A stretch of 64,000 bases of DNA from RGIG9379 sp031553005 (GTDB lineage Bacteria; Bacteroidota; Bacteroidia; Bacteroidales; Paludibacteraceae), in NCBI GenBank assembly GCA_031553005.1, contig JAVBMA010000014.1, forward strand, positions 23,701-87,700, given 5' to 3'. The notes beneath the pieces were generated by a model, which worked only from the letters and a program-made list of their open reading frames with translations, made no database searches and was not told where the DNA came from. This document shows positions 1 through 7,908 of the stretch, piece after piece; the first letter of the stretch is position 1; every line of letters starts with the position of its first letter. A program made the position numbers and the translations under genes.

Positions 1-384
1 AGGAATGTCAAATTCTTTCACATTATGCCCGCATATATTACTGTCATTGCCAATACAAAAGCGGTTGAGAAGTGCCGAAAAATCCATAAGAAGTTGTTTT
101 TCATCTTCGCCGGAAAAAGATTTGACACGAAAACATTTTTCATTGTCTTTATAATAGATATATCCGACAGAAATACAAACAATCCGCCCGAATTCCGCAA
201 AAATGCCTGCTTCCTGAAAGTTAGATGCGGCAGCATTTTCTGAGGTATAACGTTCGGGGATTCTTTTTTTCAACAGTTCGACTTTTTCTTCCCACAGAGA
301 AGCCAATTCGCCGGGCATCTCTTCCAAACTGCTTACCAGAGGAGCAGTTTCAATATCAAGAAATAATATTTTTTCCAGTTTCAT
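1..384 (-). CDS. 3'-5' exonuclease, PolB-exonuclease-like (partial)
   Basis: The frame opens with ATG at 384 and runs off the left edge of the window with 128 codons present, so the C-terminal part is missing. Reading the minus strand gives MKLEKILFLDIETAP at the start, where DIET is the Exo I motif of DEDD-type 3'-5' exonucleases. About residue 118 onward reads GHNVKEFDIP, which fits the Exo II motif NxxxFD. The order and spacing match the predicted PolB-related 3'-5' exonuclease family (DNA_pol_B_exo2) of Bacteroidetes. It should be a cytoplasmic, metal-dependent nuclease; its physiological substrate is not known to me. It lies 94 bp downstream of iorA on the same strand, separated by a spacer of repeated words such as GTTTATCTGTTTACC. 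The remaining catalytic aspartates lie outside the window and cannot be checked. Confidence 0.8.
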   Translation of the reverse strand, partial: MKLEKILFLDIETAPLVSSLEEMPGELASLWEEKVELLKKRIPERYTSENAAASNFQEAGIFAEFGRIVCISVGYIYYKDNEKCFRVKSFSGEDEKQLLMDFSALLNRFCIGNDSNICGHNVKEFDIP

Positions 385-478
385 GTTTTAGTAGATTAAG
401 GAAACAAGTAGACAAAAGATGAGTAAACAGATAAACAAGAGTTATAGTGCTTGTTTATCTGTTTACCTGTAAATATCC

Positions 479-2059
479 TTATTTCTTCCTTTTTAATGTC
501 TGAATACATTCGCGGCGAGGAATGATAACGGAGACTCCCGGATATTCAATTTCCTCGCGGATAATTTGTTTCATCTCTTCAAAGTTCTTTTTCAGAGGAA
601 CAAATACACGGATATGAGACGGATTTACACCGATACCGGCACAAATGCTTTCCAGCTTTCCTGTTCCTGCCGAATCCTGTCCTCCGGTCATTGCCGTAGT
701 TTCATTATCTGAGATAATTACGGTTATATTCGTATTTTCATTGACAGCATCCAATAAGCCTGTCATGCCCGAATGAGTAAAAGTTGAATCTCCAATCACA
801 GCCACAGAAGGAAAAAGGTTTGCATCTGCCGCTCCTTTAGCCATAGTAATGGATGCACCCATATCTACACACGAATTGATTGCGCTAAACGGTGGCAAAG
901 CTCCCAAGGTATAGCAACCGATGTCACTAAAGACTTTTCCTTGCGGATAAGTGGCAATAACTTCATTCAACGCTTCATACAAGTCACGGTGTCCACACCC
1001 TTGGCACATTTGTGGAGGACGCATTTTAATCAATGACGGAATCTGATAGGTAATCTCATTTTCTTTTCCGAAAGCCTTACCAACGATATCAGGATTCAAT
1101 TCTCCTGTACGTGGAAGCGTTCCGTCCAAACGACCTTTAATTGTTATTCCTTTTGCCAGATAGCCTTTCAATTGTTCTTCTACCAAAGGATATCCGTCTT
1201 CCATTACGAGAATAGCTTCACATTCGTTTGCCAACTTTTCAATCATCTTGCGGGGCAATGGATATTGGGATACTTTCACAACAGGATATTCACATCCTTG
1301 CGGAAATTGTTCCATCAGATAATTGTAAGCAATTCCACAGGCAATAATACCTAACTTTTTATTTTTACCGTCAATATATTGATTGAATTTGGATTCTTCC
1401 GAAGCCTGAACAAAAGCAGATTGAGCATCGAGCAACAATTGGTAACGGCGGCGTGCGATAGCTGGCAACAGGATAAACTGACGCGGGTCCTGAGGCATTT
1501 TTACCTCATTTTGTTTTTTCGCTGCTTTGCGTTCGATTCCCGAACGGGAATGCGCCAAACGAGTAACGATGCGTAGCAATACCGGATAACCAAGTTTTTC
1601 GGAAAGTTCAAATCCTTCATACGCCATGTCATACGCTTCCTGTTGATTGGAAGGTTCGAGCATAGGAATCATGGAGAAATTACCGTAAAAACGGGAATCC
1701 TGTTCATTTTGAGAAGAGTGCATGGAAGGGTCGTCGGCAGCTAAAACCAATAAACCTCCGTTAATACCGGTTATAGAAGAATTAACAAAAGCATCGGCAG
1801 CAACGTTCATTCCGACATGTTTCATGCAAACCAGCGAACGTTTTCCTGCATAAGACATACCCAATGCTGTCTCCATAGCTGTTTTTTCGTTTGTAGACCA
1901 GCGGCTGTGTATCTTTCTTTCCGCTGCTTCTTTCGAAGCCTGTATATATTCGGTAATTTCAGTCGAAGGTGTTCCCGGATATGCGTAAACCCCGGATATT
2001 CCGCCGTCAATTGCTCCTTGCGCAATTGCTTCATCTGCCAATAATAATTCCTTTTGCAT
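479..2059 (-). CDS. iorA: Indolepyruvate ferredoxin oxidoreductase, alpha subunit
   Basis: IorA oxidatively decarboxylates arylpyruvates such as indolepyruvate to aryl-CoA, using thiamine diphosphate and ferredoxin, in anaerobic aromatic amino acid metabolism. The 526-residue protein starts with the pyruvate:ferredoxin-oxidoreductase N-domain (AYPGTPSTEITEY near residue 27). It then shows the TPP-binding half with CQGCGH near residue 353 and the GDSTFTHSG stretch near residue 422. The protein ends in KRKK without a Cys-rich tail, so it lacks the C-terminal 2x[4Fe-4S] ferredoxin domain of longer archaeal IorA proteins. No iorB is adjacent: the next gene downstream is the exonuclease, so the beta subunit must lie elsewhere, perhaps just beyond the window. 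The start is ATG at 2059. A TAAATTTG -7-like element lies on the minus strand at 2113-2120, but I see no good -33 partner. Confidence 0.93.
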   Translation of the reverse strand: MQKELLLADEAIAQGAIDGGISGVYAYPGTPSTEITEYIQASKEAAERKIHSRWSTNEKTAMETALGMSYAGKRSLVCMKHVGMNVAADAFVNSSITGINGGLLVLAADDPSMHSSQNEQDSRFYGNFSMIPMLEPSNQQEAYDMAYEGFELSEKLGYPVLLRIVTRLAHSRSGIERKAAKKQNEVKMPQDPRQFILLPAIARRRYQLLLDAQSAFVQASEESKFNQYIDGKNKKLGIIACGIAYNYLMEQFPQGCEYPVVKVSQYPLPRKMIEKLANECEAILVMEDGYPLVEEQLKGYLAKGITIKGRLDGTLPRTGELNPDIVGKAFGKENEITYQIPSLIKMRPPQMCQGCGHRDLYEALNEVIATYPQGKVFSDIGCYTLGALPPFSAINSCVDMGASITMAKGAADANLFPSVAVIGDSTFTHSGMTGLLDAVNENTNITVIISDNETTAMTGGQDSAGTGKLESICAGIGVNPSHIRVFVPLKKNFEEMKQIIREEIEYPGVSVIIPRRECIQTLKRKK

Positions 2060-2214
2060 TCTGATTTATGTATTTATTTTTTTTCCTTAATATGCATATT
2101 AAAAAAGCAAGGCAAATTTACAAAAATATTTCCAATTTGGTTATAAGTTGTGTAGATGTTCAGATATTCAGATGAACAGATTAACCGACTAACTGATTAA
2201 TTGACTAATCGATT

Positions 2215-2418
2215 AACGAAAGTTTGATGTAAGAAATCCTTATTATCAATGCCAAAGGTATTGCATGTTTATAGAAAAAGATGATAACCCTATTTGTACG
2301 GCTCCAAAAGAGTCGAATATGGAAAACATTGAATATTTCTATAAACATATAAATCCTTCGGATTTAATTTAACTTTAAATCAATTTCTTACGCACAATCT
2401 TACATCGAAACTCTCGTC
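2215..2418. repeat. Nested inverted repeat, non-coding
   Basis: The region between iorA (2059) and grpE (3053) holds no gene I can support; it is made of repeats. Here an imperfect outer arm near 2216-2235 (GTTTGATGTAAGA) pairs with 2398-2418 (TCTTACATCGAAAC). A perfect 13-bp inner arm (ATGTTTATAGAAA, 2265-2277) pairs with TTTCTATAAACAT (2336-2348). A small hairpin, AAATCC-TTCG-GGATTT-like, follows near 2350-2365. Further right, CTTCAATATAAA-type words recur near 2475 and 2728. Function unknown. Confidence 0.5.
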
Positions 2419-2565
2419 AATTAGATTATCTGCCATATTAAAAATGTTGCGTCTTAGCGTTTATTATTAGCCTGATTTCAATATAAAGCTTTGTTGTCTT
2501 ATGAGAATATCTAAGGCAACCGTATCAAAATATCATGGATAAGATAATGTGAATTACGGGAGAAA

Positions 2566-2716
2566 TGTGCCGTTAGGCACAGCATATTGGTAGAAAAACG
2601 ATTCTTCATCGTTCATCGTACCGTTAGGTACGCAATATAAAAACATTTTGTACCTAACGGCACAAAAATATTACTGCCTCAATGTTTCTACCAATATGCT
2701 GTTTCTAACGGAACAC
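2566..2716. repeat. Composite palindromic repeat, copy 1
   Basis: The order of parts is: hairpin GTGCCGTTAGGCAC (2567-2580), the box ATATTGGTAGAAA, a spacer, hairpin GTACCGTTAGGTAC followed by GCAATATAA, a reversed hairpin (GTACCTAACGGCAC), and then TTTCTACCAATAT, the exact complement of the first box. A degenerate last hairpin, GTTTCTAACGGAACAC, closes it. The same architecture occurs at 55223-55360 with different stem sequences. The two 13-nt boxes could close a long stem around the internal hairpins. Confidence 0.7.
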
Positions 2717-3052
2717 AATAAATGCGGACTTCAATATAAAATAATAATATTTTGTTGATGCGGTTACCCTGATGAGCCTCAGACCTTTCTAACTTTTGTA
2801 AATATTTTTTGTTATACACTAAGAAGATGAATAGATGCTCGAATATTCATTTTTAATTCTTAATTTTTCACTCTTAGTTCTTCATTATTTATCTGTACAT
2901 TTGCAGATTTATGCAGAATTTGCTTCTGCCATAATTGCAGGGGCTACCGTTAAAAACTGACAAAAAAGGAAAATTCATCATATGGCAAAGAATTTGCAAA
3001 GAATGGTGATATAGTTTTGAAAAAAATAAACATAAAAAAATATACAGGCTAT

Positions 3053-3622
3053 ATGGAAAAGAATAAAAAGCACGAAGAGGATGAAAAAATTGATAATAAA
3101 GATATTATCAATAATGAAGAGACTCCGGAGATAACCGAAAAAGCAGCGGATGAGTTGGAGAGTGATTCTGACAAAGTGTCTGACTTGGAACAGAAATGCA
3201 AGACATTGGAAAATGATTATTTAAGGTTATTCGCAGAATTTGATAATTACAGAAAACGGACATTAAAAGAGAAGTCGGAATTAATCAAATCGGCGGGAGA
3301 AAACATCCTGTTCAATCTTCTTCCGTTGATTGACGATTTTGAAAGAGCCCTGAAAGCAATGGAAGATATACATGAAGACCTCAAAACAATGAGAGAAGGT
3401 GTCGAACTAATCTATTCCAAATTCATATCATTCTTAAATCAGAACGGAGTGAAAGCGATTGATGCCATAGGGAAAGATTTTGATACCGAATTTCATGAAG
3501 CCGTTACCACAATCCCCGCTCCTTCGGAAGATATGAAAGGAAAGGTGGTTGATGCAATCCAAAAAGGATATACCCTTCACGACAAGGTAATACGCTTTTC
3601 AAAAGTAGTAATCGGAGAATAA
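3053..3622 (+). CDS. grpE: Nucleotide exchange factor GrpE
   Basis: GrpE releases ADP from DnaK and completes the DnaK-DnaJ chaperone cycle in the cytoplasm. From ATG at 3053 the protein is 189 residues, close to family length. It has an acidic, disordered N-terminus, a long helical region (DLEQKCKTLENDYLRLFAEF, then DNYRKRTLKEK) that forms the dimer coiled coil, and a C-terminal beta domain ending GYTLHDKVIRFSKVVIGE. That tail closely resembles the GrpE signature for the beta-wing contacting DnaK. An in-frame TTG at 3017 would add 12 residues (MKKINIKKYTGY) but lacks support. dnaJ follows after a 72-bp spacer with purine/pyrimidine word repeats, so the pair is probably one heat-shock operon. 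A TACATTTG -7-like box occurs at 2896-2903, without a clear -33. Confidence 0.95.
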   Translation: MEKNKKHEEDEKIDNKDIINNEETPEITEKAADELESDSDKVSDLEQKCKTLENDYLRLFAEFDNYRKRTLKEKSELIKSAGENILFNLLPLIDDFERALKAMEDIHEDLKTMREGVELIYSKFISFLNQNGVKAIDAIGKDFDTEFHEAVTTIPAPSEDMKGKVVDAIQKGYTLHDKVIRFSKVVIGE

Positions 3623-3694
3623 ATAATAAATTGAAAATTGAAAGGTGAGAGTTAAGACTTTCACTTTTCACTTTTTACCTTTCAACTAAAAAAC

Positions 3695-4870
3695 ATGGCA
3701 AAAAGAGATTATTACGAAGTACTTGGGGTTTCGAAGAGTGCAAGTGCGGATGAAATAAAAAAAGCATACCGGCAAAAGGCTATTCAATACCATCCAGACA
3801 AAAATCCGGATGATAAGGAAGCGGAAGAGAAATTTAAAGAGGCAGCCGAAGCTTACGAAATATTGAGCAATCCGGAGAAAAAACAACGTTACGACCAATT
3901 CGGGCATGCCGGAGTGGGAAGCAGCGCTGCGAGTGGCGGAGGCGGTTTCGGTGGTGGCGGAATGTCTATGGATGATATATTCTCCCAGTTTGGAGATATC
4001 TTTGGCGGACATTTTGGCGGTTTCGGAGGATTTGGCGGATTTAGCAGCGGTGGTGGCCGGAGAGGTGGCGGAGAAAGACGAGTGCGCCGTGGTTCAGACC
4101 TTCGCGTTCGTGTTAAACTGACTCTCAAAGAGATAGCAACAGGTACTGAAAAGAAAATCAAAGTCCGCAAATATGTCACTTGTAAACAATGTAACGGAAC
4201 AGGAGCCGAAGGGGAAGGTTTTTCTAATTGCACCACTTGTAATGGCAGCGGAGTTGTAACAAGAATACAAAATACCATTCTCGGTCAAATGCAGACACAA
4301 TCTGTCTGCCCAACTTGTGGAGGAGATGGAAAAATAATCACAAAAAAATGTCATAGTTGTAACGGTGAAGGTATTGTTTCCGAAGAGGAAGTTATCTCAA
4401 TCAACATTCCGGCAGGTGTAATGGAAGGGATGCAAATTCCGATAAGGGGAAAAGGAAACGCAGCCCGCAGAGGAGGCATAAACGGAGATTTACTGGTTGT
4501 AATTGAAGAAGAACCACATCCGGAACTAATCAGGGATGAGAATGACTTGATTTATAATGCACTGCTGACTATCCCGACTGCAATCAACGGTGGTACTATC
4601 GAAATACCTACCGTAGACGGAAAAGCAAAAGTAAAAATCGACCCAGGAACACAACCCGGCAAAGTATTACGTTTGAAAGGAAAAGGATTACCGAGCGTGA
4701 ATAGTTATGGTACAGGCGACTTACTGGTAAACGTAGGTGTTTATATCCCTGAAAACCTTTCAAAAGAAGAAAGAAATACCGTTGCAAAATTAGAAGAATC
4801 TGAAAATTTCAAACCATCCGCTTCTGCTAAACGTAATTTCTTCACCCGGTTTAAAAGCATGTTTGAATAA
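3695..4870 (+). CDS. dnaJ: Chaperone protein DnaJ
   Basis: DnaJ delivers unfolded protein to DnaK and stimulates its ATPase. The 391-residue protein has the full type I layout. The J domain covers residues 4-70 with the HPD tripeptide (YHPDKNPDD). A long Gly/Phe-rich linker, about 75-130, is dominated by GGFGG units. The zinc-binding region lies at about 160-225 with four CxxCxGxG motifs (CKQCNGTG, CTTCNGSG, CPTCGGDG, CHSCNGEG). The C-terminal substrate-binding domains follow. It begins with ATG in MAKRDYYEVLGV, the standard family start, and follows grpE on the same strand. A strong bidirectional terminator follows the stop. Confidence 0.97.
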   Translation: MAKRDYYEVLGVSKSASADEIKKAYRQKAIQYHPDKNPDDKEAEEKFKEAAEAYEILSNPEKKQRYDQFGHAGVGSSAASGGGGFGGGGMSMDDIFSQFGDIFGGHFGGFGGFGGFSSGGGRRGGGERRVRRGSDLRVRVKLTLKEIATGTEKKIKVRKYVTCKQCNGTGAEGEGFSNCTTCNGSGVVTRIQNTILGQMQTQSVCPTCGGDGKIITKKCHSCNGEGIVSEEEVISINIPAGVMEGMQIPIRGKGNAARRGGINGDLLVVIEEEPHPELIRDENDLIYNALLTIPTAINGGTIEIPTVDGKAKVKIDPGTQPGKVLRLKGKGLPSVNSYGTGDLLVNVGVYIPENLSKEERNTVAKLEESENFKPSASAKRNFFTRFKSMFE

Positions 4871-4913
4871 GGTAAAAAGTGAAAGTTGAAAATTGAAAGT
4901 TAAAGGAAAGAAT

Positions 4914-4958
4914 AAAAAAAGACTTCCTAAGTTTTAAAAACTTAGGAAGTCTTTTTTT
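4914..4958. terminator. Bidirectional intrinsic terminator (dnaJ / ftsK)
   Basis: A nearly perfect stem, AAAGACTTCCTAAGTTTT paired with AAAACTTAGGAAGTCTTT, is flanked by A7 on the left and T7 on the right. It sits between the convergent ends of dnaJ and ftsK, so it can terminate transcription in both directions. Confidence 0.92.
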
Positions 4959-5013
4959 ATTCTTCTTTTTCTCTTTTCTATATTTTTTCAATATAACTAT
5001 AGAAAATAATAAC

Positions 5014-7488
5014 CTACCGCAACGCACTCAAAATCATTTCCAATTGCGTGATATCCTGAACTAACACCTGACGGGCTTTACTGCCTTCTGTTGGTCCCAC
5101 AATGCCTGCGGCTTCCAACTGGTCCATAATGCGTCCGGCACGGTTATAGCCGATTGCAAATTTCCGCTGAATAAGAGAAGTTGAACCTTGTTGATGAACA
5201 ACAATAAGTTCCGCCGCTTCTTCAAACATCGGGTCCCTGTTCGAAAGGTCAATACCGCCTTTAATCTCACCGGAGCCTTCTCCTTCGTATTCAGGAAGAA
5301 GGAATGCCGTAGGATATCCTTGCTGAGCACCAATAAAATCGGCTACTTTTTCCACCTCAGGAGTATCGACAAATGCACATTGTACACGTGTCAGGTCGCT
5401 TCCCTGGAGGAATAACATATCTCCCCGTCCAATCAACTGGTTAGCTCCCGGAGAATCCAATATCGTGCGGGAGTCAATCATGGATGCTACGCGGAAAGCA
5501 AGGCGGGCAGGAAAGTTTGCCTTAATAGTACCTGTAATGATATTTGTCGAAGGGCGTTGAGTAGCAATAATCATGTGAATACCCACCGCACGCGCCAACT
5601 GTGCAATACGTGCAATCGGCAGTTCAACCTCTTTTCCGGCTGTCATAATCAAATCACCGAACTCATCTATAATTACCACAATATACGGAAGGTAACGATG
5701 CCCTTTTTCAGGATTCAACTTCCGGTTTATAAACTTATCGTTATACTCCTTTATATTACGGATACGGGCTTTCTTCAATAAATCATACCGCATATCCATC
5801 TCTTTGGTGAGAGAATTAAGCGTTTGTACCACTTTGGTAACATCGGTGATAATAGCCTCTTCCGCATCCGGCAGTTTAGCCAGAAAGTGCTTTTCAATAC
5901 TCGAATAGATATTAAATTCCACCTTTTTAGGGTCAACCAATACAAACTTTAGCTGAGAAGGGTGTTTTTTGTAAAGAAGAGATGCAATGATAGTATTCAA
6001 TCCGACCGATTTTCCCTGTCCGGTAGCTCCAGCAACCAAAAGGTGCGGCATCTTACACAAATCAATCATATAAATGTCGTTCGTAATCGTTTTTCCGAAA
6101 GCAACAGGCAAATCGTATTTACACTCCTGGAATTTTTTGGAAGAAAGAACCGCTTGCATCGGAACAATCTGTGCATCACGGTTAGGTACTTCTATACCGA
6201 TTGTACCTTTACCCGGTATTGGCGCAATAATACGAATACCGAGGGCTGATAAGCTCAATGCAATATCATTTTCTAGGTTCTTAATCTTGGAAATGCGGAC
6301 ACCGGGAGCCGGGATAATTTCATATAATGTAATAGTCGGCCCCACTGTCGCTTTCACCGAATCTATTTTTATACCATAATTTTCAAGCGTCTGGACGATT
6401 CTGTTTTTATTGGTATTTTGTTCCTCCATATTAAAGGAGGTTTCTACATTATCATATTTTTTCAGCAAGTCGAGCGTAGGATATTGGTAGCGCGACAAAT
6501 CGAGCGTAGGGTCATATACTCCCAACTCTTCTCCGTTATACTCTTCGTCATCCTTAATAACCTCTATTTCAAAATCCGGTTCTTTTTCTGTTTCCGCAAC
6601 CAATGGTTCTGCGAATTCTTCCTCTTCCGGTTTTGCAATAGTAATTTCAAAATCATCATCCGGTTTTATTATTTCCTCTTCCGGTTTTTCTTCCGTAGGA
6701 CGAATTACCCACTCCTGCTCTACCGGATTTTCATCTTCTGTTACCTCTTCTTCTGTCTCTTCATTTTCAGTATCTGCAATCTTGTCTTCTGTTGCAGAAG
6801 CAACGCCAATATTTAAATCCTCTTCCGGTTTTTTCTTGAAAAATTGTTCTTTCAGGCGTACTCCCCACCTTTTCAGGAATGGCAATGTAGCCGAAAATGC
6901 AACAATAGAAAAAAGCAGTAATATCGTAAATATAAAAAGGAACGTACCAAACCAACCTATCTGGGATTCCAGCCAAAGGCTGGCATAATATCCATGTGCG
7001 CCTCCTAAATAGAGAAACGAGGACTCATAAACCGGAATAAAGAAAAACCCGAAAAACAACGATATCCAGAAAAGGAAGAAAGTAGTTATAAAAAAAGTGC
7101 GGGTTAATGAAAACGTTTTGATTTTTACCATTCGTAACCCAACAATAAAAAAGAAAAACAGAGAGACAAAACAAGCTATCCCGAATGTCCTGTTGATAAA
7201 AAAGTCAGCTATAATAGCTCCGCGATAACCTGTCCAGTTTTTTATTTCGCTTTTCAACTCCAGCATGGTTCCAGGGTCTGCACTCTGCAAACGGCTCTGG
7301 TCTTCATATCCGGTAAAAAAGAAAGAGATAAATCCCAATAACACATACATACAAACAATAATCAAAAGCAATCCCGTCACTATCCGGGTGCGTTCATCTT
7401 TGAAAAACGAATGTATACGGGAGAAAAAACCTTTTTTTTCTGCACTTTTCTGAGAGTTAGTGCCTGCTTCCTTTTCCTTTTTTGCCAT
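5014..7488 (-). CDS. ftsK: DNA translocase FtsK
   Basis: FtsK pumps chromosomal DNA through the division septum and activates dimer resolution. From ATG at 7488 (MAKKEKEAG) it is 824 residues; an upstream in-frame TTG at 7500 would add only four. Four hydrophobic segments lie in the first ~210 residues (for example LLLIIVCMYVLLGFISFFF). An acidic Glu/Pro-rich linker covers roughly 230-330. The RecA-like motor carries Walker A GATGQGKSVGLN near 486 and Walker B VVIIDEFGDL. The C-terminal winged-helix gamma domain (residues ~755-820) contains SLIQRKFAIGYNRAGRIMDQ, which reads KOPS-type DNA sites. The gene is transcribed towards dnaJ and ends at the shared terminator. Confidence 0.96.
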   Translation of the reverse strand: MAKKEKEAGTNSQKSAEKKGFFSRIHSFFKDERTRIVTGLLLIIVCMYVLLGFISFFFTGYEDQSRLQSADPGTMLELKSEIKNWTGYRGAIIADFFINRTFGIACFVSLFFFFIVGLRMVKIKTFSLTRTFFITTFFLFWISLFFGFFFIPVYESSFLYLGGAHGYYASLWLESQIGWFGTFLFIFTILLLFSIVAFSATLPFLKRWGVRLKEQFFKKKPEEDLNIGVASATEDKIADTENEETEEEVTEDENPVEQEWVIRPTEEKPEEEIIKPDDDFEITIAKPEEEEFAEPLVAETEKEPDFEIEVIKDDEEYNGEELGVYDPTLDLSRYQYPTLDLLKKYDNVETSFNMEEQNTNKNRIVQTLENYGIKIDSVKATVGPTITLYEIIPAPGVRISKIKNLENDIALSLSALGIRIIAPIPGKGTIGIEVPNRDAQIVPMQAVLSSKKFQECKYDLPVAFGKTITNDIYMIDLCKMPHLLVAGATGQGKSVGLNTIIASLLYKKHPSQLKFVLVDPKKVEFNIYSSIEKHFLAKLPDAEEAIITDVTKVVQTLNSLTKEMDMRYDLLKKARIRNIKEYNDKFINRKLNPEKGHRYLPYIVVIIDEFGDLIMTAGKEVELPIARIAQLARAVGIHMIIATQRPSTNIITGTIKANFPARLAFRVASMIDSRTILDSPGANQLIGRGDMLFLQGSDLTRVQCAFVDTPEVEKVADFIGAQQGYPTAFLLPEYEGEGSGEIKGGIDLSNRDPMFEEAAELIVVHQQGSTSLIQRKFAIGYNRAGRIMDQLEAAGIVGPTEGSKARQVLVQDITQLEMILSALR

Positions 7489-7759
7489 CTGTATATACAA
7501 CTGATTTTTTGTAGAGATACAAAATTAATAAGTTCTTTTAGTAATTGTTTAAATTTTATGGAAAAAGAATTTAAGGAATGAGAATCCGATAATAGAAATA
7601 CAAAATTAAAACCTCATTTTACAATTATTGTAGAATAAAATTTAAACAGCTTCTTATAATTGCTCATGATTTAATAAATAAAATTTTTGGAATGAAACTG
7701 TTTAAATTTCATGTTAAGGACAGTTTTACATAAAAAACGGAAAACAAATGAAAAACGCG

Positions 7760-7787
7760 GTACAGACGTGGCATGCCGCGTCTCTAC
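7760..7787. repeat. GTAGAGACG-type palindrome, copy 1
   Basis: The sequence GTACAGACGTGGCATGCC plus GCGTCTCTAC forms an imperfect palindrome around GGCATGCC. It belongs to the same family as 9886-9911. The rest of the 420-bp gap between ftsK and the ABC-F gene is AT-rich and holds no gene. It carries words related to CTGTTTAAATTTTAT in both orientations near 7547, 7634 and 7698. Confidence 0.6.
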
Positions 7788-7908
7788 GTATACCAATTTA
7801 TAATTTTCAATTTCCAAAGATTTCAATTATCTTTGAAAGCTTTATGTGGATACATCCGGAAACGCCGCAGGCAACAAGAAAAAACTAAAATATAACCATC
7901 ACAAAAAA

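Noticed and set aside
25..243. Plus-strand open frame of 72 codons
   Set aside because: It overlaps the minus-strand exonuclease, which has clear family motifs; the plus-strand translation has none.
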